Assembly: GCF_000225465.1 (NCBI RefSeq)
Contig: NC_017259.1
Location: 248,001 to 312,000, forward strand
Origin: Buchnera aphidicola str. Ua (Uroleucon ambrosiae)
GTDB lineage: Bacteria > Pseudomonadota > Gammaproteobacteria > Enterobacterales > Enterobacteriaceae
Direction of reading: 5' to 3'
Length of the DNA stretch: 64,000 nt
Shown: one piece after another, positions 29,236-39,345 of the stretch
How positions within the stretch are numbered: position 1 is the first letter of the stretch
Layout of the letters: every line of letters starts with the position of its first letter
Translations under genes and position numbers: made by a program
Notes under the pieces: generated by a model
What the model saw: only the letters and a program-made list of their open reading frames with translations
The model's database searches: none
What the model was told of the DNA's origin: nothing

Positions 29236-29300
29236 AAAAAGTGATGACAATTTATACTCTTGAAAAACAAATTCAAAAAAAAATAAAAACATTACATTAA
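29196..29300 (+). other. A9 slippage tract and out-of-frame conserved mltE C-terminus
   Basis: Nine A (29196-29204) precede 31 sense codons, from CAT 29205 to TAA 29298-29300, that encode the expected C-terminus in the +1-A frame. Transcriptional slippage on the A-tract, well known in Buchnera, could make a fraction of full-length mRNA. A sequencing error is also possible. Confidence 0.75.
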
Positions 29301-29329
29301 TTATTTATATAACATATTTGAGATTTAAT

Positions 29330-30106
29330 ATGAGTTTACTAAAAGGAAAAAAAATTTTAATTATTGGTATTTCAGGAATCAGATCAATTTCTTTTGGTAT
29401 AGCAAAATCTTTACATTATCAAAAAGCAGAATTAGGATTTGTATGTCAAAATTCACATATCAGTAGAAAAATAAAAAGTTTAGCTCATTCTATGAAATCT
29501 CATATTGTGTTATCTTGTGATGTTTCTAAAGATGAAGAAATTAAAAAATTATTTATTAATTTAAGAAAAAAATGGAAAAAATTTGATGGTTTAGTACATG
29601 CTGTTGGATATTGCCCTAAAGAATATTTAAATGGTGATTTTATTGCTAATATTACACGACAGGGATTTAATATTACACATGAAATTAGTTCTTATAGTTT
29701 TGTAGCGCTAGTTAAGGAATGTAGAAATATGTTAAACAATTATTCTTCTTTATTAACATTATCTTATTTAGGCGCACAACGTGTGATAAAAAATTATAAT
29801 GTTATGGGTTTATCTAAAGCTTCATTAGAAGCAAATGTTCGTTATATGGCGTGTTCATTAGGAAAAGAGAATATTCGAGTTAATGCTATTTCATCAGGTC
29901 CTATTAGAACGCTTTCTTCATATCAAATTAAAGATTTTAATAAAATAAAAAATTATTCTCATGCTTCTTCATTTATAAAAACACCTATTACAAGTGAAAA
30001 TATAGGAAATGTAGCATCTTTTTTATTATCAAATTTATCTTTAGGTATTACTGGATCAGTTATTTACGTTGATAACGGTTTTAATGCAAATAGTATTAAT
30101 ATATAA
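29330..30106 (+). CDS. fabI: Enoyl-[acyl-carrier-protein] reductase (NADH)
   Basis: FabI does the last reduction in each round of fatty acid elongation. ATG 29330 gives 258 residues (E. coli 262) beginning MSLLKGKK, and puts the catalytic residues at Tyr146, Tyr156 and Lys163, the E. coli numbers. A TTG at 29318 would add four residues. The SDR-type nucleotide-binding loop (GISGIRSISFGIA), SYSFVA and NAISSGPIRTL are kept. With FabZ and AcpS in this window it supports phospholipid fatty acid synthesis. Confidence 0.96.
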   Translation: MSLLKGKKILIIGISGIRSISFGIAKSLHYQKAELGFVCQNSHISRKIKSLAHSMKSHIVLSCDVSKDEEIKKLFINLRKKWKKFDGLVHAVGYCPKEYLNGDFIANITRQGFNITHEISSYSFVALVKECRNMLNNYSSLLTLSYLGAQRVIKNYNVMGLSKASLEANVRYMACSLGKENIRVNAISSGPIRTLSSYQIKDFNKIKNYSHASSFIKTPITSENIGNVASFLLSNLSLGITGSVIYVDNGFNANSINI

Positions 30107-30284
30107 ATCACATATTATCGATATAATTGCTTATTTATTATTTATAATCAGTTATTATTAATAATATTAATTGATTGAATAAATTATTCATAAAATTCAT
30201 TTCATTAATAAAGTATAAATTTTGATCAGTATATAAATTTATAAAATTATTAATTTTCTAATATAACAATTAGGTTTTATTATT

Positions 30285-32222
30285 ATGTTTCAAAATAATC
30301 CATTACTCACAAAATTAAAAAAAAATCTACATGCTCAAATACCAAGAGTGGAAGGCATAGTAAAAAGTAATGAACGAGGATTTGGATTTTTAGAAGTAGA
30401 TACACAAAAAAGTTATTTTATACCGCCTAAAAATATGAAAAAAGTAATGCATGGTGATAAAATAATTGCATTACTAAAAATAGAAAAAGATAGAGAAATA
30501 GTTGAACCTGAAAAATTGATTGAAGCATTTTTAAATAGATTTGTTGGAAAAATAGAAAAAAAAGATAATCAATTATTTATTATACCAGATTATCCATTTT
30601 TAAAAGATCGTATAATATGTCAACCTGATCAGAACTGCATAAATATTTTTCAAGATGGAGATTGGGCGATAGCACAATTAATACAACATAAACTAAAAGG
30701 CGATCATATTTTTTACGCTAAATTAAATGAAAAAATTACACATAAAGATGATCCATTTATACCATGGTGGGTTACTTTAGCAAGACATAAAATTGATAAA
30801 ACAGAACCTTTAGCAGAAGAACATGATCTTATATTAAAAGAACATTATCCCAGAAAAAATTTAACAGATTTAGATTTTATTACTATAGATAATATTAATA
30901 CAAAAGATATAGATGATGCAATTTTTGTTAATGAAGATTCTCATGGTAATATTTGTTTAACTATAGCTATTGCAGATCCTACAGCATATATTAAGAATGA
31001 TAGTAAATTAGATCATATAGCATTAGAAAGAAGTTTTACAAATTATCTACCTGGATTTAACATTCCTATGTTACCTCGAAATTTATCAGAAAATCTATGT
31101 TCATTACGTCCTAATAAATGTCGCCCTGTTTTAGCATGTAATATTACTATTTTAAAAGATGGTAGTCTGTCTAATAATATAAACTTTTTTTTAGCATGGA
31201 TTAAATCAAAAGCAAAATTATCTTATGATCATGTTGCAGATTGGATTAATAAATCCGGATCATGGATTCCTCCAACTAAATCTATTCAAAAACAGATATT
31301 AATTTTACATCGTTTATGTCTATTACGTATAAAATGGCGTCAAAAAAATGCAATTTTATTTAAAGATAGCTTAGAATATCGCTTTCATTTATCTGAAAAT
31401 GGTAATGTAATAGATATTTTAGTTGAAAAAAGACTGATTTCTCATAAAATTATTGAAGAATGCATGATACTTGCTAATATATCTGCAGCTAATTTTTTAT
31501 CTAAACATCTTGGCTTTGGTATATATAGCATACATAGTGGTTTTGATATTATCAATGCTGAACATGTTGTTTCTTTTTTAAGAAATTATAATTTAAATTT
31601 TAATGCAAAAGAAATAACTACCTTAAAAGGTTTTTGCAATCTTAAAAGAGTTTTAAATATATTATCGAATAATTATATTGATAATCGTGTTCGGCGCTTT
31701 CAATCTTTTGGAGATTTAAGTATTCTTCCCGGCCCTCATTTTTCGCTAGGTTTTTTAGAATATGCAACTTGGACATCTCCTATTCGAAAATATAGTGATA
31801 TGATTAATCATCGCTTATTAAAATCTATTATTCATAATGAAAAAGTAACTAAACCAAGTGAAGAAATTAAATTTAAAATAAATGAAAATAAACGTCGTAA
31901 TCGTATAGCTGAAAGAGATATTTCAGATTGGTTATATGTAATATTTTTTAAGAAACAACAATATCAAAATAAAAAATTTGATGCTGAAATAACTGATATT
32001 TCTAGAAATGGGATAAGAGCTCGATTAATAAAGAATGGTGCTTATGTTTTTATTCCTGGAATATTTATTCATTCTATTAGAAAAGAATTACATTTTAATA
32101 AAGAAATAGGAAAAGTATTTATTAATAATATTATGCGTTATAAAATATCTGATATCATTCAAATTACATTATTAGATATTCGTTTGGAAAGTAGAAGTAT
32201 TATTGCTAAAATTGAATGTTAA
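30285..32222 (+). CDS. rnb: Exoribonuclease II
   Basis: RNase II degrades single-stranded RNA 3' to 5'. It has 645 residues (E. coli 644). Two N-terminal cold-shock domains are followed by the RNB catalytic domain, with the Asp cluster in ITIDNINTKDIDDAIFV, then LPRNLSENLCSLRP, SPIRKYSDMINHR, and a C-terminal S1 domain. fabI and rnb are close neighbours in E. coli too. The 178-base gap before it is AT-rich with no gene. Confidence 0.97.
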   Translation: MFQNNPLLTKLKKNLHAQIPRVEGIVKSNERGFGFLEVDTQKSYFIPPKNMKKVMHGDKIIALLKIEKDREIVEPEKLIEAFLNRFVGKIEKKDNQLFIIPDYPFLKDRIICQPDQNCINIFQDGDWAIAQLIQHKLKGDHIFYAKLNEKITHKDDPFIPWWVTLARHKIDKTEPLAEEHDLILKEHYPRKNLTDLDFITIDNINTKDIDDAIFVNEDSHGNICLTIAIADPTAYIKNDSKLDHIALERSFTNYLPGFNIPMLPRNLSENLCSLRPNKCRPVLACNITILKDGSLSNNINFFLAWIKSKAKLSYDHVADWINKSGSWIPPTKSIQKQILILHRLCLLRIKWRQKNAILFKDSLEYRFHLSENGNVIDILVEKRLISHKIIEECMILANISAANFLSKHLGFGIYSIHSGFDIINAEHVVSFLRNYNLNFNAKEITTLKGFCNLKRVLNILSNNYIDNRVRRFQSFGDLSILPGPHFSLGFLEYATWTSPIRKYSDMINHRLLKSIIHNEKVTKPSEEIKFKINENKRRNRIAERDISDWLYVIFFKKQQYQNKKFDAEITDISRNGIRARLIKNGAYVFIPGIFIHSIRKELHFNKEIGKVFINNIMRYKISDIIQITLLDIRLESRSIIAKIEC

Positions 32223-32305
32223 AGTTATAAATAATTATTTATAAATTTTTTATATACATTTTTTAAATTAGTTTTAAAAAATTTAATACGATTTAGGAAA
32301 ATAAT

Positions 32306-32953
32306 GTGAATATTTCAATTTTTGATTTATCTATATATATAAAATTTTTTATTAGTTTGTGTGCTTTAGTTAATCCAATAGGCATGATTCCTATTTTTAC
32401 AACTATGACAAATCATCAATCATTTTTAGAAAGAAAAAAAACTAATTTAATAGCAAATTTTTCAGCATTATTAATTTTATTAATATCATTATTTTTTGGT
32501 AACAATATTTTAAATATTTTTGGTATATCAATTAATTCTTTTCGTATTGCTGGTGGAATACTAATTATTAGTATAGCTTTTTCAATGATTAGTGGTCAAT
32601 TTATCAATAATATCAATCAAATCAAAAAAACAAAAGAAGACAATACATTAGATAATATTAGTGTTGTACCATTAGCTATGCCTTTAATTGCTGGTCCTGG
32701 AGCAATTAGTTCTACTATTGTTTGGAGTGCATATTATTCAAGTTGGATTAATTTATTTGGATGTACTCTAGTGATTATTTTATTTGCATTTGTATGCTGG
32801 TTATGTTTTGAAGTAGCTCCATGCGTTGTACAGATATTAGGTCAAACAGGAATGAATATTATTACACGTATTATGGGTTTATTATTAATGTCTCTTGGAA
32901 TAGAATTTATTAGTGTTGGTATTAGTTCTATTTTTCCTGGATTATTGCATTAA
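32306..32953 (+). CDS. ychE: MarC-family inner membrane protein YchE
   Basis: This is a polytopic membrane protein of unknown function. It has 215 residues, like E. coli YchE, with six hydrophobic segments. Conserved blocks are FALVNP-like ALVNPIGMIPIF, FGISINSFRIAGGIL, MPLIAGPGAISSTIVW and TRIMGLLLMSLGIEF. The start is GTG 32306; the ATG at 32304 is followed at once by a stop. TAGGAAA at 32293-32299 serves as ribosome-binding sequence. YchE matches better than the paralogue YhgN. Confidence 0.88.
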   Translation: MNISIFDLSIYIKFFISLCALVNPIGMIPIFTTMTNHQSFLERKKTNLIANFSALLILLISLFFGNNILNIFGISINSFRIAGGILIISIAFSMISGQFINNINQIKKTKEDNTLDNISVVPLAMPLIAGPGAISSTIVWSAYYSSWINLFGCTLVIILFAFVCWLCFEVAPCVVQILGQTGMNIITRIMGLLLMSLGIEFISVGISSIFPGLLH

Positions 32954-32989
32954 TGTTATCAATATATTTTTAAATATTTTGGAAAAACA

Positions 32990-33658
32990 TTGCAAAAAAA
33001 AATAATTTTTTTTCGTAATTTAGGCATACAAAATTATTTAGATATCTTTCAAGAAATGAATAATTTTACTATATCACGTAATATCAATACCTTTGATGAA
33101 ATTTGGTTTGTTGAACATTATCCTATTTTTACTCAAGGAGTATTAACACAAAAAAATAATATACTTTATTCTAGTAGTATTCCTATCGTAAATACTGATA
33201 GAGGTGGTAAAATTACATATCATGGACCTGGGCAACAAATATTATATTTTTTAATTGATTTAGTACGTCGTAAAATTAGTATTCGTCAATTCATTAATAT
33301 TATACAAAATATTATAATAGCCACGCTAAATTATTTTTCAATTTCAGCTTATACTAAACAAAATATGCCAGGTGTTTATGTAAATAAAAAAAAAATCTGT
33401 TCTTTAGGATTAAGAATTAAAAAAGGATCAACTTTACATGGTTTAGCACTAAATGTTGATATGAATTTACAACCATTTGAGGATATTCATCCCTGTGGAG
33501 ATAAAAATATAAAAATGACACAAATAAAAGAATTTAATAAAAAAATTACTATAAAAAATGTAAAAAATATATTAATTAAACAATTATCCAAATATTTAGA
33601 AGTAAATATGGTGAATAGTCAATATCAAAATGTAATCATTAATTCTGGTATCATTTAA
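32990..33658 (+). CDS. lipB: Octanoyltransferase LipB
   Basis: LipB moves the octanoyl group from ACP to lipoyl domains. It has 222 residues (E. coli 213). DRGGKITYHGPGQ, the Lys in KKICSLGLRI and the thioester-forming Cys in HPCGDKN are present. The start is TTG 32990 with GGAAA at 32981-32985. An in-frame A10 tract lies at 33386-33395. lipA follows, as in E. coli, although ybeF between them is gone. Confidence 0.96.
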   Translation: MQKKIIFFRNLGIQNYLDIFQEMNNFTISRNINTFDEIWFVEHYPIFTQGVLTQKNNILYSSSIPIVNTDRGGKITYHGPGQQILYFLIDLVRRKISIRQFINIIQNIIIATLNYFSISAYTKQNMPGVYVNKKKICSLGLRIKKGSTLHGLALNVDMNLQPFEDIHPCGDKNIKMTQIKEFNKKITIKNVKNILIKQLSKYLEVNMVNSQYQNVIINSGII

Positions 33659-33730
33659 AAACATTTTGAATATTTATTAAAGTTAAAATATATCATTTAT
33701 CAAATACTTCTAATTGAGATAATCATTCTT

Positions 33731-34687
33731 ATGAAAAAAAATCAGGATAGTTTATCCAATCCTAAAATATTAAAAAAAATTAATATTATTAACATTAACA
33801 ATGTTAATAAAATAAACAAAAAGATAAATAAACCTGATTGGATCAAAATTAAAATACCTATTCAAACAGATCGGATAAATCAAATCAAAAATTCTTTACG
33901 TCGACATAATTTACATTCAGTTTGTGAAGAAGCACAATGTCCAAATTTATCAGAATGTTTTCATCATGGCACTGCAACATTTATGATTCTTGGATCTGTA
34001 TGTACTAGAAATTGTCCATTTTGTGCAGTGAAACATGGAAAACCTAGTTTAGTTAATACAGAAGAACCTAATAAATTGTCTGATGCTATTTTAGATATGA
34101 AAATTAATTATGTGGTTATTACATCAGTAGCACGTGATGATTTATATGATGGTGGAGCTCAACATTTTGTTAATTGTATTACATCAATTAGAAAAAAAAA
34201 TATTGTAAAAATTGAAATATTAGTACCTGATTTTCGAGGAAGAATCAATGTAATTTTAAAAATTTTTGATAAAGGACTTCCAGATATTTTTAATCATAAT
34301 ATAGAAAATGTACCTCGTATATATAAAAAAGTTCGTCCTGGAGCAAATTATAAAAGATCTTTATTATTACTAGAATCATTTAAAATGAAATATTCTCATA
34401 TACCAACAAAATCAGGATTTATGTTAGGTCTTGGTGAAAAAGATACGGAAATCATTCAAGTTATGAAAGATCTTTATTCTAGTGGTGTTGAATTATTAAC
34501 AATTGGTCAATATCTTCAGCCTAGTATTAATCATTTACCAGTAAAACGTTATATTTCACCTTTAGAATTTGAAAATATTAAAAATGAAGCATTATCTATT
34601 GGTTTCTCTAATGCTTTTTGTGGTCCATTTGTACGTTCATCTTACCATGCTAGTTTGCAATCATGTGTATCTATTAAGAAATTATGA
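33731..34687 (+). CDS. lipA: Lipoyl synthase LipA
   Basis: LipA is a radical SAM enzyme that inserts two sulfurs into octanoyl groups to make lipoyl cofactor for 2-oxoacid dehydrogenases. It has 318 residues (E. coli 321). The auxiliary cluster Cys are in [12 protein letters not shown], the radical SAM cluster in CTRNCPFC, and the C-terminal RSSYHA carries the conserved Ser ligand. The N-terminal 35 residues are Asn/Ile/Lys-rich and poorly conserved. Confidence 0.97.
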   Translation: MKKNQDSLSNPKILKKINIININNVNKINKKINKPDWIKIKIPIQTDRINQIKNSLRRHNLHSVCEEAQCPNLSECFHHGTATFMILGSVCTRNCPFCAVKHGKPSLVNTEEPNKLSDAILDMKINYVVITSVARDDLYDGGAQHFVNCITSIRKKNIVKIEILVPDFRGRINVILKIFDKGLPDIFNHNIENVPRIYKKVRPGANYKRSLLLLESFKMKYSHIPTKSGFMLGLGEKDTEIIQVMKDLYSSGVELLTIGQYLQPSINHLPVKRYISPLEFENIKNEALSIGFSNAFCGPFVRSSYHASLQSCVSIKKL

Positions 34688-34806
34688 TATTAAAAATTTA
34701 ATTTTATTAAATATTTTTTTATTGCATGTAAATAGAATATTTTTTATTCAAATATATCAAACATAATATTTTTACTGATATATATTTTCATACTAGAGGT
34801 AATATA

Positions 34807-35520
34807 GTGTTAAATCCTAATTTGTTTAAAATGCCAAAAATTATTATTGCATTAGATTTTTGCAATAAAAAATCAGCGATGAAATTAGTAAATCTTCTTA
34901 ACCCATCTATATACTACTTAAAGATTGGAAAAGAAATGTTTACTATGTTAGGTTATAAATTTATTAAAGAATTACATAAATTGGGATTTAATATATTTCT
35001 TGATTTAAAATTTCATGATATTCCTAATACTGTTTTTAATGCTACAAAAGCAGCTGCAGATTTAGGAATATGGATGTTAAGTGTTCATGCTTCTGGTGGA
35101 AAAAATATGTTAATTTCTGCAAAAAAAGCATTAAGATCTTTTACAACTAATCCTCCTTTATTAATTGCTGTTACAGCATTAACTAGTTTAAAAGAAGAAG
35201 AACTAAAAGAAATTGGAGTGCAAATTTCATTAACAGAATACATTTTAAAACTATCTAAGTTATCTAATGATTGTGGTTTAGATGGCATTGTATGTCCTGG
35301 AAAAGAAGCTAAAAAAATAAAATTTTTATTTGGTAATCAATACAAAATAATCACTCCAGGTATTCGAATTTCTCAGGATTTACTTTATGATCAAAATAAT
35401 ATTATCACTCCTAAAGAAGCAAAAGAGTTTGAAATAGATTATATAGTCATAGGACGCTCTATTACTATGTCAAAAAATCCAATTAAAAAATTAGATTTAA
35501 TTATTAAATCTATGCAATAG
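34807..35520 (+). CDS. pyrF: Orotidine 5'-phosphate decarboxylase
   Basis: PyrF makes UMP from OMP. It has 237 residues (E. coli 245). The catalytic block DLKFHDIPNT is near residue 65, with Lys in KIGKEMF and the phosphate-binding TPGIR and IGRSI near the end. The start is GTG 34807, with GAGGT at 34796-34800; ATG 34831 is the alternative. pyrF and ribA are near each other in E. coli. Confidence 0.96.
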   Translation: MLNPNLFKMPKIIIALDFCNKKSAMKLVNLLNPSIYYLKIGKEMFTMLGYKFIKELHKLGFNIFLDLKFHDIPNTVFNATKAAADLGIWMLSVHASGGKNMLISAKKALRSFTTNPPLLIAVTALTSLKEEELKEIGVQISLTEYILKLSKLSNDCGLDGIVCPGKEAKKIKFLFGNQYKIITPGIRISQDLLYDQNNIITPKEAKEFEIDYIVIGRSITMSKNPIKKLDLIIKSMQ

Positions 35521-35577
35521 ATTAACATTCAAAAATTTTTTATTCAATATGTCTTCAATGTTAAATTAAGGAAATTT

Positions 35578-36162
35578 ATGCAGTTAATTGAAAAATCTAT
35601 ATTACCTACCCCTTGGGGAAATTTTTGTATTTTTGGTTTTAAAGAAAAAAAGAATGGAAAAAATCATATTGCTCTTTTATATGGAACTATTCAAAAAAAT
35701 GTTCCTATTTTATCTAGAATACATTCAGAATGTCTTACAGGAGATGCTTTATTTAGTTTACGTTGTGATTGTAGAGCACAATTAGAAATGTCTATGGAGA
35801 GAATTTCAAGCGAAGGGAGTGGAATATTAATTTATCATCGTCAAGAGGGGCGTAATATTGGTTTGCTTAATAAAATTAAAGCATATGCTTTACAAGATCA
35901 AGGACTAGATACCGTTCAAGCTAATCAAAAACTAGGTTTTTCTGCAGATGAAAGAGACTTTTCTATATGTGTAAGTATATTTAATATATTAAATATAAAA
36001 AAAATTCGTTTATTAACAAATAATCCGTTTAAAGTACAAATGCTTAGTGATTCTGGTATTAATATTGTTGAACGTATTCCACTAATTACAAAAAAAAATT
36101 CTAAAAATGCTTATTATTTAAAAACAAAATCTGAAAAAATGGGTCACTTATTATCTGAATAG
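35578..36162 (+). CDS. ribA: GTP cyclohydrolase II
   Basis: RibA opens GTP for riboflavin synthesis. It has 194 residues (E. coli 196). The zinc Cys lie in [19 protein letters not shown], and the active site includes [21 protein letters not shown] sits just before ATG 35578. It is followed by the long ribA-cls gap. Confidence 0.97.
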   Translation: MQLIEKSILPTPWGNFCIFGFKEKKNGKNHIALLYGTIQKNVPILSRIHSECLTGDALFSLRCDCRAQLEMSMERISSEGSGILIYHRQEGRNIGLLNKIKAYALQDQGLDTVQANQKLGFSADERDFSICVSIFNILNIKKIRLLTNNPFKVQMLSDSGINIVERIPLITKKNSKNAYYLKTKSEKMGHLLSE

Positions 36163-36589
36163 AGATGACATTATCATTATTTTAAAAAATATTTATTTTT
36201 AATAATGATGTTATTAAATATTTAAATTTTTTAATGAATTGAAATATACAATTATATAAATTTATTTATATGATTTTAATATAATATATTTTGTATTTTA
36301 ATAAATCTATACGTTCAAATTATATTTTTTATAATATATATATTTTTTTAAAAAAAATATATATATTATTATTTTTTTTAAATATATTTAAAAATATTTA
36401 TACAGTTATTTAAAATTATTTATTACAATAAATAATTTCATGAATATATTTCTATTAAAAAATATACTTAAATATAATGGTTTATAAAAAATATTTAATA
36501 ATATTAAATAATATTTAATTATATAATTTACTATATAAATATTTTTTATAAATTTAATGAATAATGGATATTAAATAAAATCATTGAAA
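36163..36589. other. ribA/cls convergent gap without a gene
   Basis: This is 427 bases of very AT-rich DNA between convergent genes. It holds a 9-bp stem (36173-36181 with 36201-36209) just after ribA that may act as a weak terminator, and the 39-base palindrome at 36331-36369. No degraded gene could be recognised in any frame. Confidence 0.6.
36331..36369. repeat. 39-base perfect A/T palindrome
   Basis: Arms 36331-36349 and 36351-36369 are perfectly complementary over 19 bp with one central base. The element contains only A and T. It could extrude as a cruciform or act as a two-way terminator: each strand has T7 in its stem. Confidence 0.85.
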
Positions 36590-38050
36590 TTATAATAATG
36601 GACTAAAAAAATAGAATATTTTTTCAAGAATTCTTACCCAATAAGATCGCATAGACCATATTTTTTTGTCTAATAATTGAGAATCTGAAATATATTGATT
36701 GTGTATAGTCAATAAACTATGCCCAAAATCACTATCATCAATAGCTAAAGTTATTTCAAAATTCAACCAAATACTCCGCATATCTAAATTTACGGTTCCA
36801 ATAAGACTTAATTGTTGATCAATTAATATGCTTTTACTATGTAATAATCCTTTTTTAAATTGATAAATTTTTACACCTGCTTCTAACAATTCACTAAAAA
36901 ATACTCTACTAGCCCACTTTACTAAAACAGAATCATGATATAAAGGTATAATAATACTAACATTTACTCCTCTTTGAGCAGCTGTACAAATTGCTTGTAA
37001 TAAATCTTCACTAGGCACTAAATAAGGAGTAGTCATAATTAATTCATTTTTAGCAGAATAAATAGCAGTTAATAATGCTTGATGGATCATATTTTTAGGA
37101 AAACCTGGTCCAGAAGCAATAACTTGAACACTAGAGTTTATATTAAATTTATTTTTTAATATGTTTTTATCTGGTAATTGAGGTAAAATTTTTGAACCTG
37201 TTTCTGTTTCCCAATCATAAGAGTATATAATCCCCATTGTTGCAGCAATAGGTCCTTCTATTCTAGTCATTAAATCAATCCATTGACCTAATCCAGAGGA
37301 TTTTTTAAATAAACAAGGATCTACAAGATTCATGCTACCAGAATAGACAATATAATTATCAATTAATACTATTTTTCTATGTTGCCGTATATCAATTCGT
37401 CTTAAAAAAATACGTGATAAATTAAATTTTAGAGCTTCTACAACTTGAATTCCAGATTTTTTCATAATTTCAAACCAAGGACTTTGAAAAAATTCAATAC
37501 TCCCTATAGAATCAAGCATTAATCTACAATGTATTCCTCGTTGTGCTGAATTGATTAAAGCAATTGCAACATCATCTGCTATTCCTCCTGGTTTCCAAAT
37601 ATAAAATACCATTTCAATATTTTTACGTGCTAAATAAATATCACGTATAAGAATTTGCATAATTTTTTTAGTATTGCTAAGTAATTTGACTTGATTACTT
37701 TTGATTCCAGATATACCTTGCCTATGTTTACATAACTGAAACAATGAGTGAGCTACTTCACTATTTTTTTTTTGAAAAATATGTTTACAAGATTTAAGTT
37801 CATTTAGCCATTGATTAGATATAGACCAAATTCTATTCGAAATTTTTTTTTGTCTCTTACCTAAATATAATTCACCAAATATAAACCAGATAGAAATTCC
37901 AATAAAGGGAATAATATAAATTGTTAATAGCCAAGACATAGATGCAGGTATATTACGACGTTTCATTAAAACTCGAAAAGAAATATTTGCAATTAATAAC
38001 CAATATGTTAAAAATAAGAAATATTTTATTACATTGTAGAAAATATTCAT
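36590..38050 (-). CDS. cls: Cardiolipin synthase A
   Basis: This enzyme makes cardiolipin from phosphatidylglycerol in the inner membrane. ATG 38050 gives 486 residues, exactly the E. coli ClsA length, beginning [13 protein letters not shown], with AGGAA upstream. The frame is open to 38146, but the extra 32 residues have no counterpart. Two N-terminal membrane segments are followed by two PLD motifs, [18 protein letters not shown] and [18 protein letters not shown], and the C-terminus FYFFSPLL as in E. coli. Confidence 0.95.
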   Translation of the reverse strand: MNIFYNVIKYFLFLTYWLLIANISFRVLMKRRNIPASMSWLLTIYIIPFIGISIWFIFGELYLGKRQKKISNRIWSISNQWLNELKSCKHIFQKKNSEVAHSLFQLCKHRQGISGIKSNQVKLLSNTKKIMQILIRDIYLARKNIEMVFYIWKPGGIADDVAIALINSAQRGIHCRLMLDSIGSIEFFQSPWFEIMKKSGIQVVEALKFNLSRIFLRRIDIRQHRKIVLIDNYIVYSGSMNLVDPCLFKKSSGLGQWIDLMTRIEGPIAATMGIIYSYDWETETGSKILPQLPDKNILKNKFNINSSVQVIASGPGFPKNMIHQALLTAIYSAKNELIMTTPYLVPSEDLLQAICTAAQRGVNVSIIIPLYHDSVLVKWASRVFFSELLEAGVKIYQFKKGLLHSKSILIDQQLSLIGTVNLDMRSIWLNFEITLAIDDSDFGHSLLTIHNQYISDSQLLDKKIWSMRSYWVRILEKIFYFFSPLL

Positions 38051-38342
38051 TTTATTGACGTTCCTATTCATTAGGATATCAAAAATATTTTGATATTTAA
38101 TTGAATATTGTTCAAAAATATAAATTAAATTTAAAATATGTATCAAAATGAATTAATATAATACTGAATTTTATTATTTTATAATTATTTTAAATATATA
38201 GTTTAATTTAAAATATATAAAATTATTTTTTTAATGGTATTTTAAAGAATGTATGTATATACTTTAAAAGTATAAAAATATTTTATATATTAAATTTTTA
38301 AATATTATTTTATAAAAATTAAAATCAATTAATATTGTTTAT
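38051..38342. other. cls/yciA gap without a gene
   Basis: This is 292 bases of AT-rich DNA where E. coli has kch, yciI and tonB. It holds a 9-bp inverted repeat at 38076-38096 just before cls and a 15-base odd palindrome (ATACTTT/AAAGTAT). I see no readable remnant of the lost genes. Confidence 0.55.
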
Positions 38343-38750
38343 TTAAATAATACTCATAGGTAATAATTCACGAGGTTTTCCTATATTATTAATAGCTACA
38401 TAAATAAATTCTGCTGTTGCAGCACAGTAATATTGACCTAATGGTTGAGAATAAATTTTTTTAATCCAAATTTCTATATTAATATTTATAGAACTTTTTC
38501 CAATTTTAATACAACGTCCATAACAATTAAAAATATCACCAACTGATATAGATTTTAAAAAATTAACATTATTAAGCCCTACTGTAGCAACTTTTCCACC
38601 TGAAATTTCTTTTGCTAGTATTGCTCCACCAATATCCATTTGTGACATAATCCAACCACCAAATATATCTCCATTAGAATTAGTGTTTTCAGGCATTGAA
38701 AGTGTTTTTAATACTATTATACCTTTTGGTAATTTATTATTTTCTAGCAT
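38343..38750 (-). CDS. yciA: Acyl-CoA thioesterase YciA
   Basis: YciA hydrolyses acyl-CoA thioesters (hotdog fold). From ATG 38750 it has 135 residues (E. coli 132) and the N-terminus MLENNKLPKG is spaced like E. coli MSTTHNVPQG. A GTG at 38765 would add five residues. NTNSNGDIFGGWIMSQMD carries the catalytic region. The order yciA-yciB-yciC is kept from E. coli. Confidence 0.93.
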   Translation of the reverse strand: MLENNKLPKGIIVLKTLSMPENTNSNGDIFGGWIMSQMDIGGAILAKEISGGKVATVGLNNVNFLKSISVGDIFNCYGRCIKIGKSSININIEIWIKKIYSQPLGQYYCAATAEFIYVAINNIGKPRELLPMSII

Positions 38751-38784
38751 TATTAAAATCTTCACTTTATGTATGTTAAAATAA

Positions 38785-39318
38785 TTATTTTTTTTTAAAT
38801 TTTGTATAATTTATATAAATACCTGTTACTAAAATTAAAAGAAATGTTAAAATTGTCAATCCGAAAACTTTAAATATTACCCAATTTGTTTCTGAGCAAT
38901 ATAATGCTATATAAATATTTAAAACAGCACAAATCAAAAAAAATATAGACCAAACAAAATTGATATTATACCAATTAATATTTGATATTTTTATATCGTT
39001 TTCTAGAAATTTTTGCATAATAGGTTTTTTTGTAACGAACTGACTAATTAATAATATTATTGAAAAAATAGTATAAATAATTGTAATTTTCCATTTAATA
39101 AATTGAGTATTATGAAATAATATTGTTAAAACACTAAAAAATGAAATAACAAAAAAACTAAATAAATTCATTTTATCAATTTGATTATAAACAATCCAAT
39201 AAAAAAGACATATTAATCCTGATGTAATAATTAAAGAACCGGAAGCTATAAAAATATTATAAAATTTATAAATAATAAAAAACACAAGCATTTGTAATAT
39301 ATTTAGTATTTGTTTCAT
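38785..39318 (-). CDS. yciB: Inner membrane protein YciB (septation protein A family)
   Basis: YciB is an inner membrane protein linked to envelope synthesis and cell division. It has 177 residues (E. coli 179) and five or six hydrophobic segments. Conserved stretches are FIIYKFYNIF, FHNTQFIKWKITIIY, KKPIMQKFL and NIYIALYCSETNWVIFKVFG. It lies 27 bases after yciC. Confidence 0.93.
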   Translation of the reverse strand: MKQILNILQMLVFFIIYKFYNIFIASGSLIITSGLICLFYWIVYNQIDKMNLFSFFVISFFSVLTILFHNTQFIKWKITIIYTIFSIILLISQFVTKKPIMQKFLENDIKISNINWYNINFVWSIFFLICAVLNIYIALYCSETNWVIFKVFGLTILTFLLILVTGIYINYTKFKKK

Positions 39319-39345
39319 AATATAGACCCAAACAATTTTTAATAT

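Noticed and set aside
38051-38146. 32-residue N-terminal extension of cardiolipin synthase
   Set aside because: The ATG at 38050 gives the exact family length with a Shine-Dalgarno sequence. The upstream codons are leader sequence.
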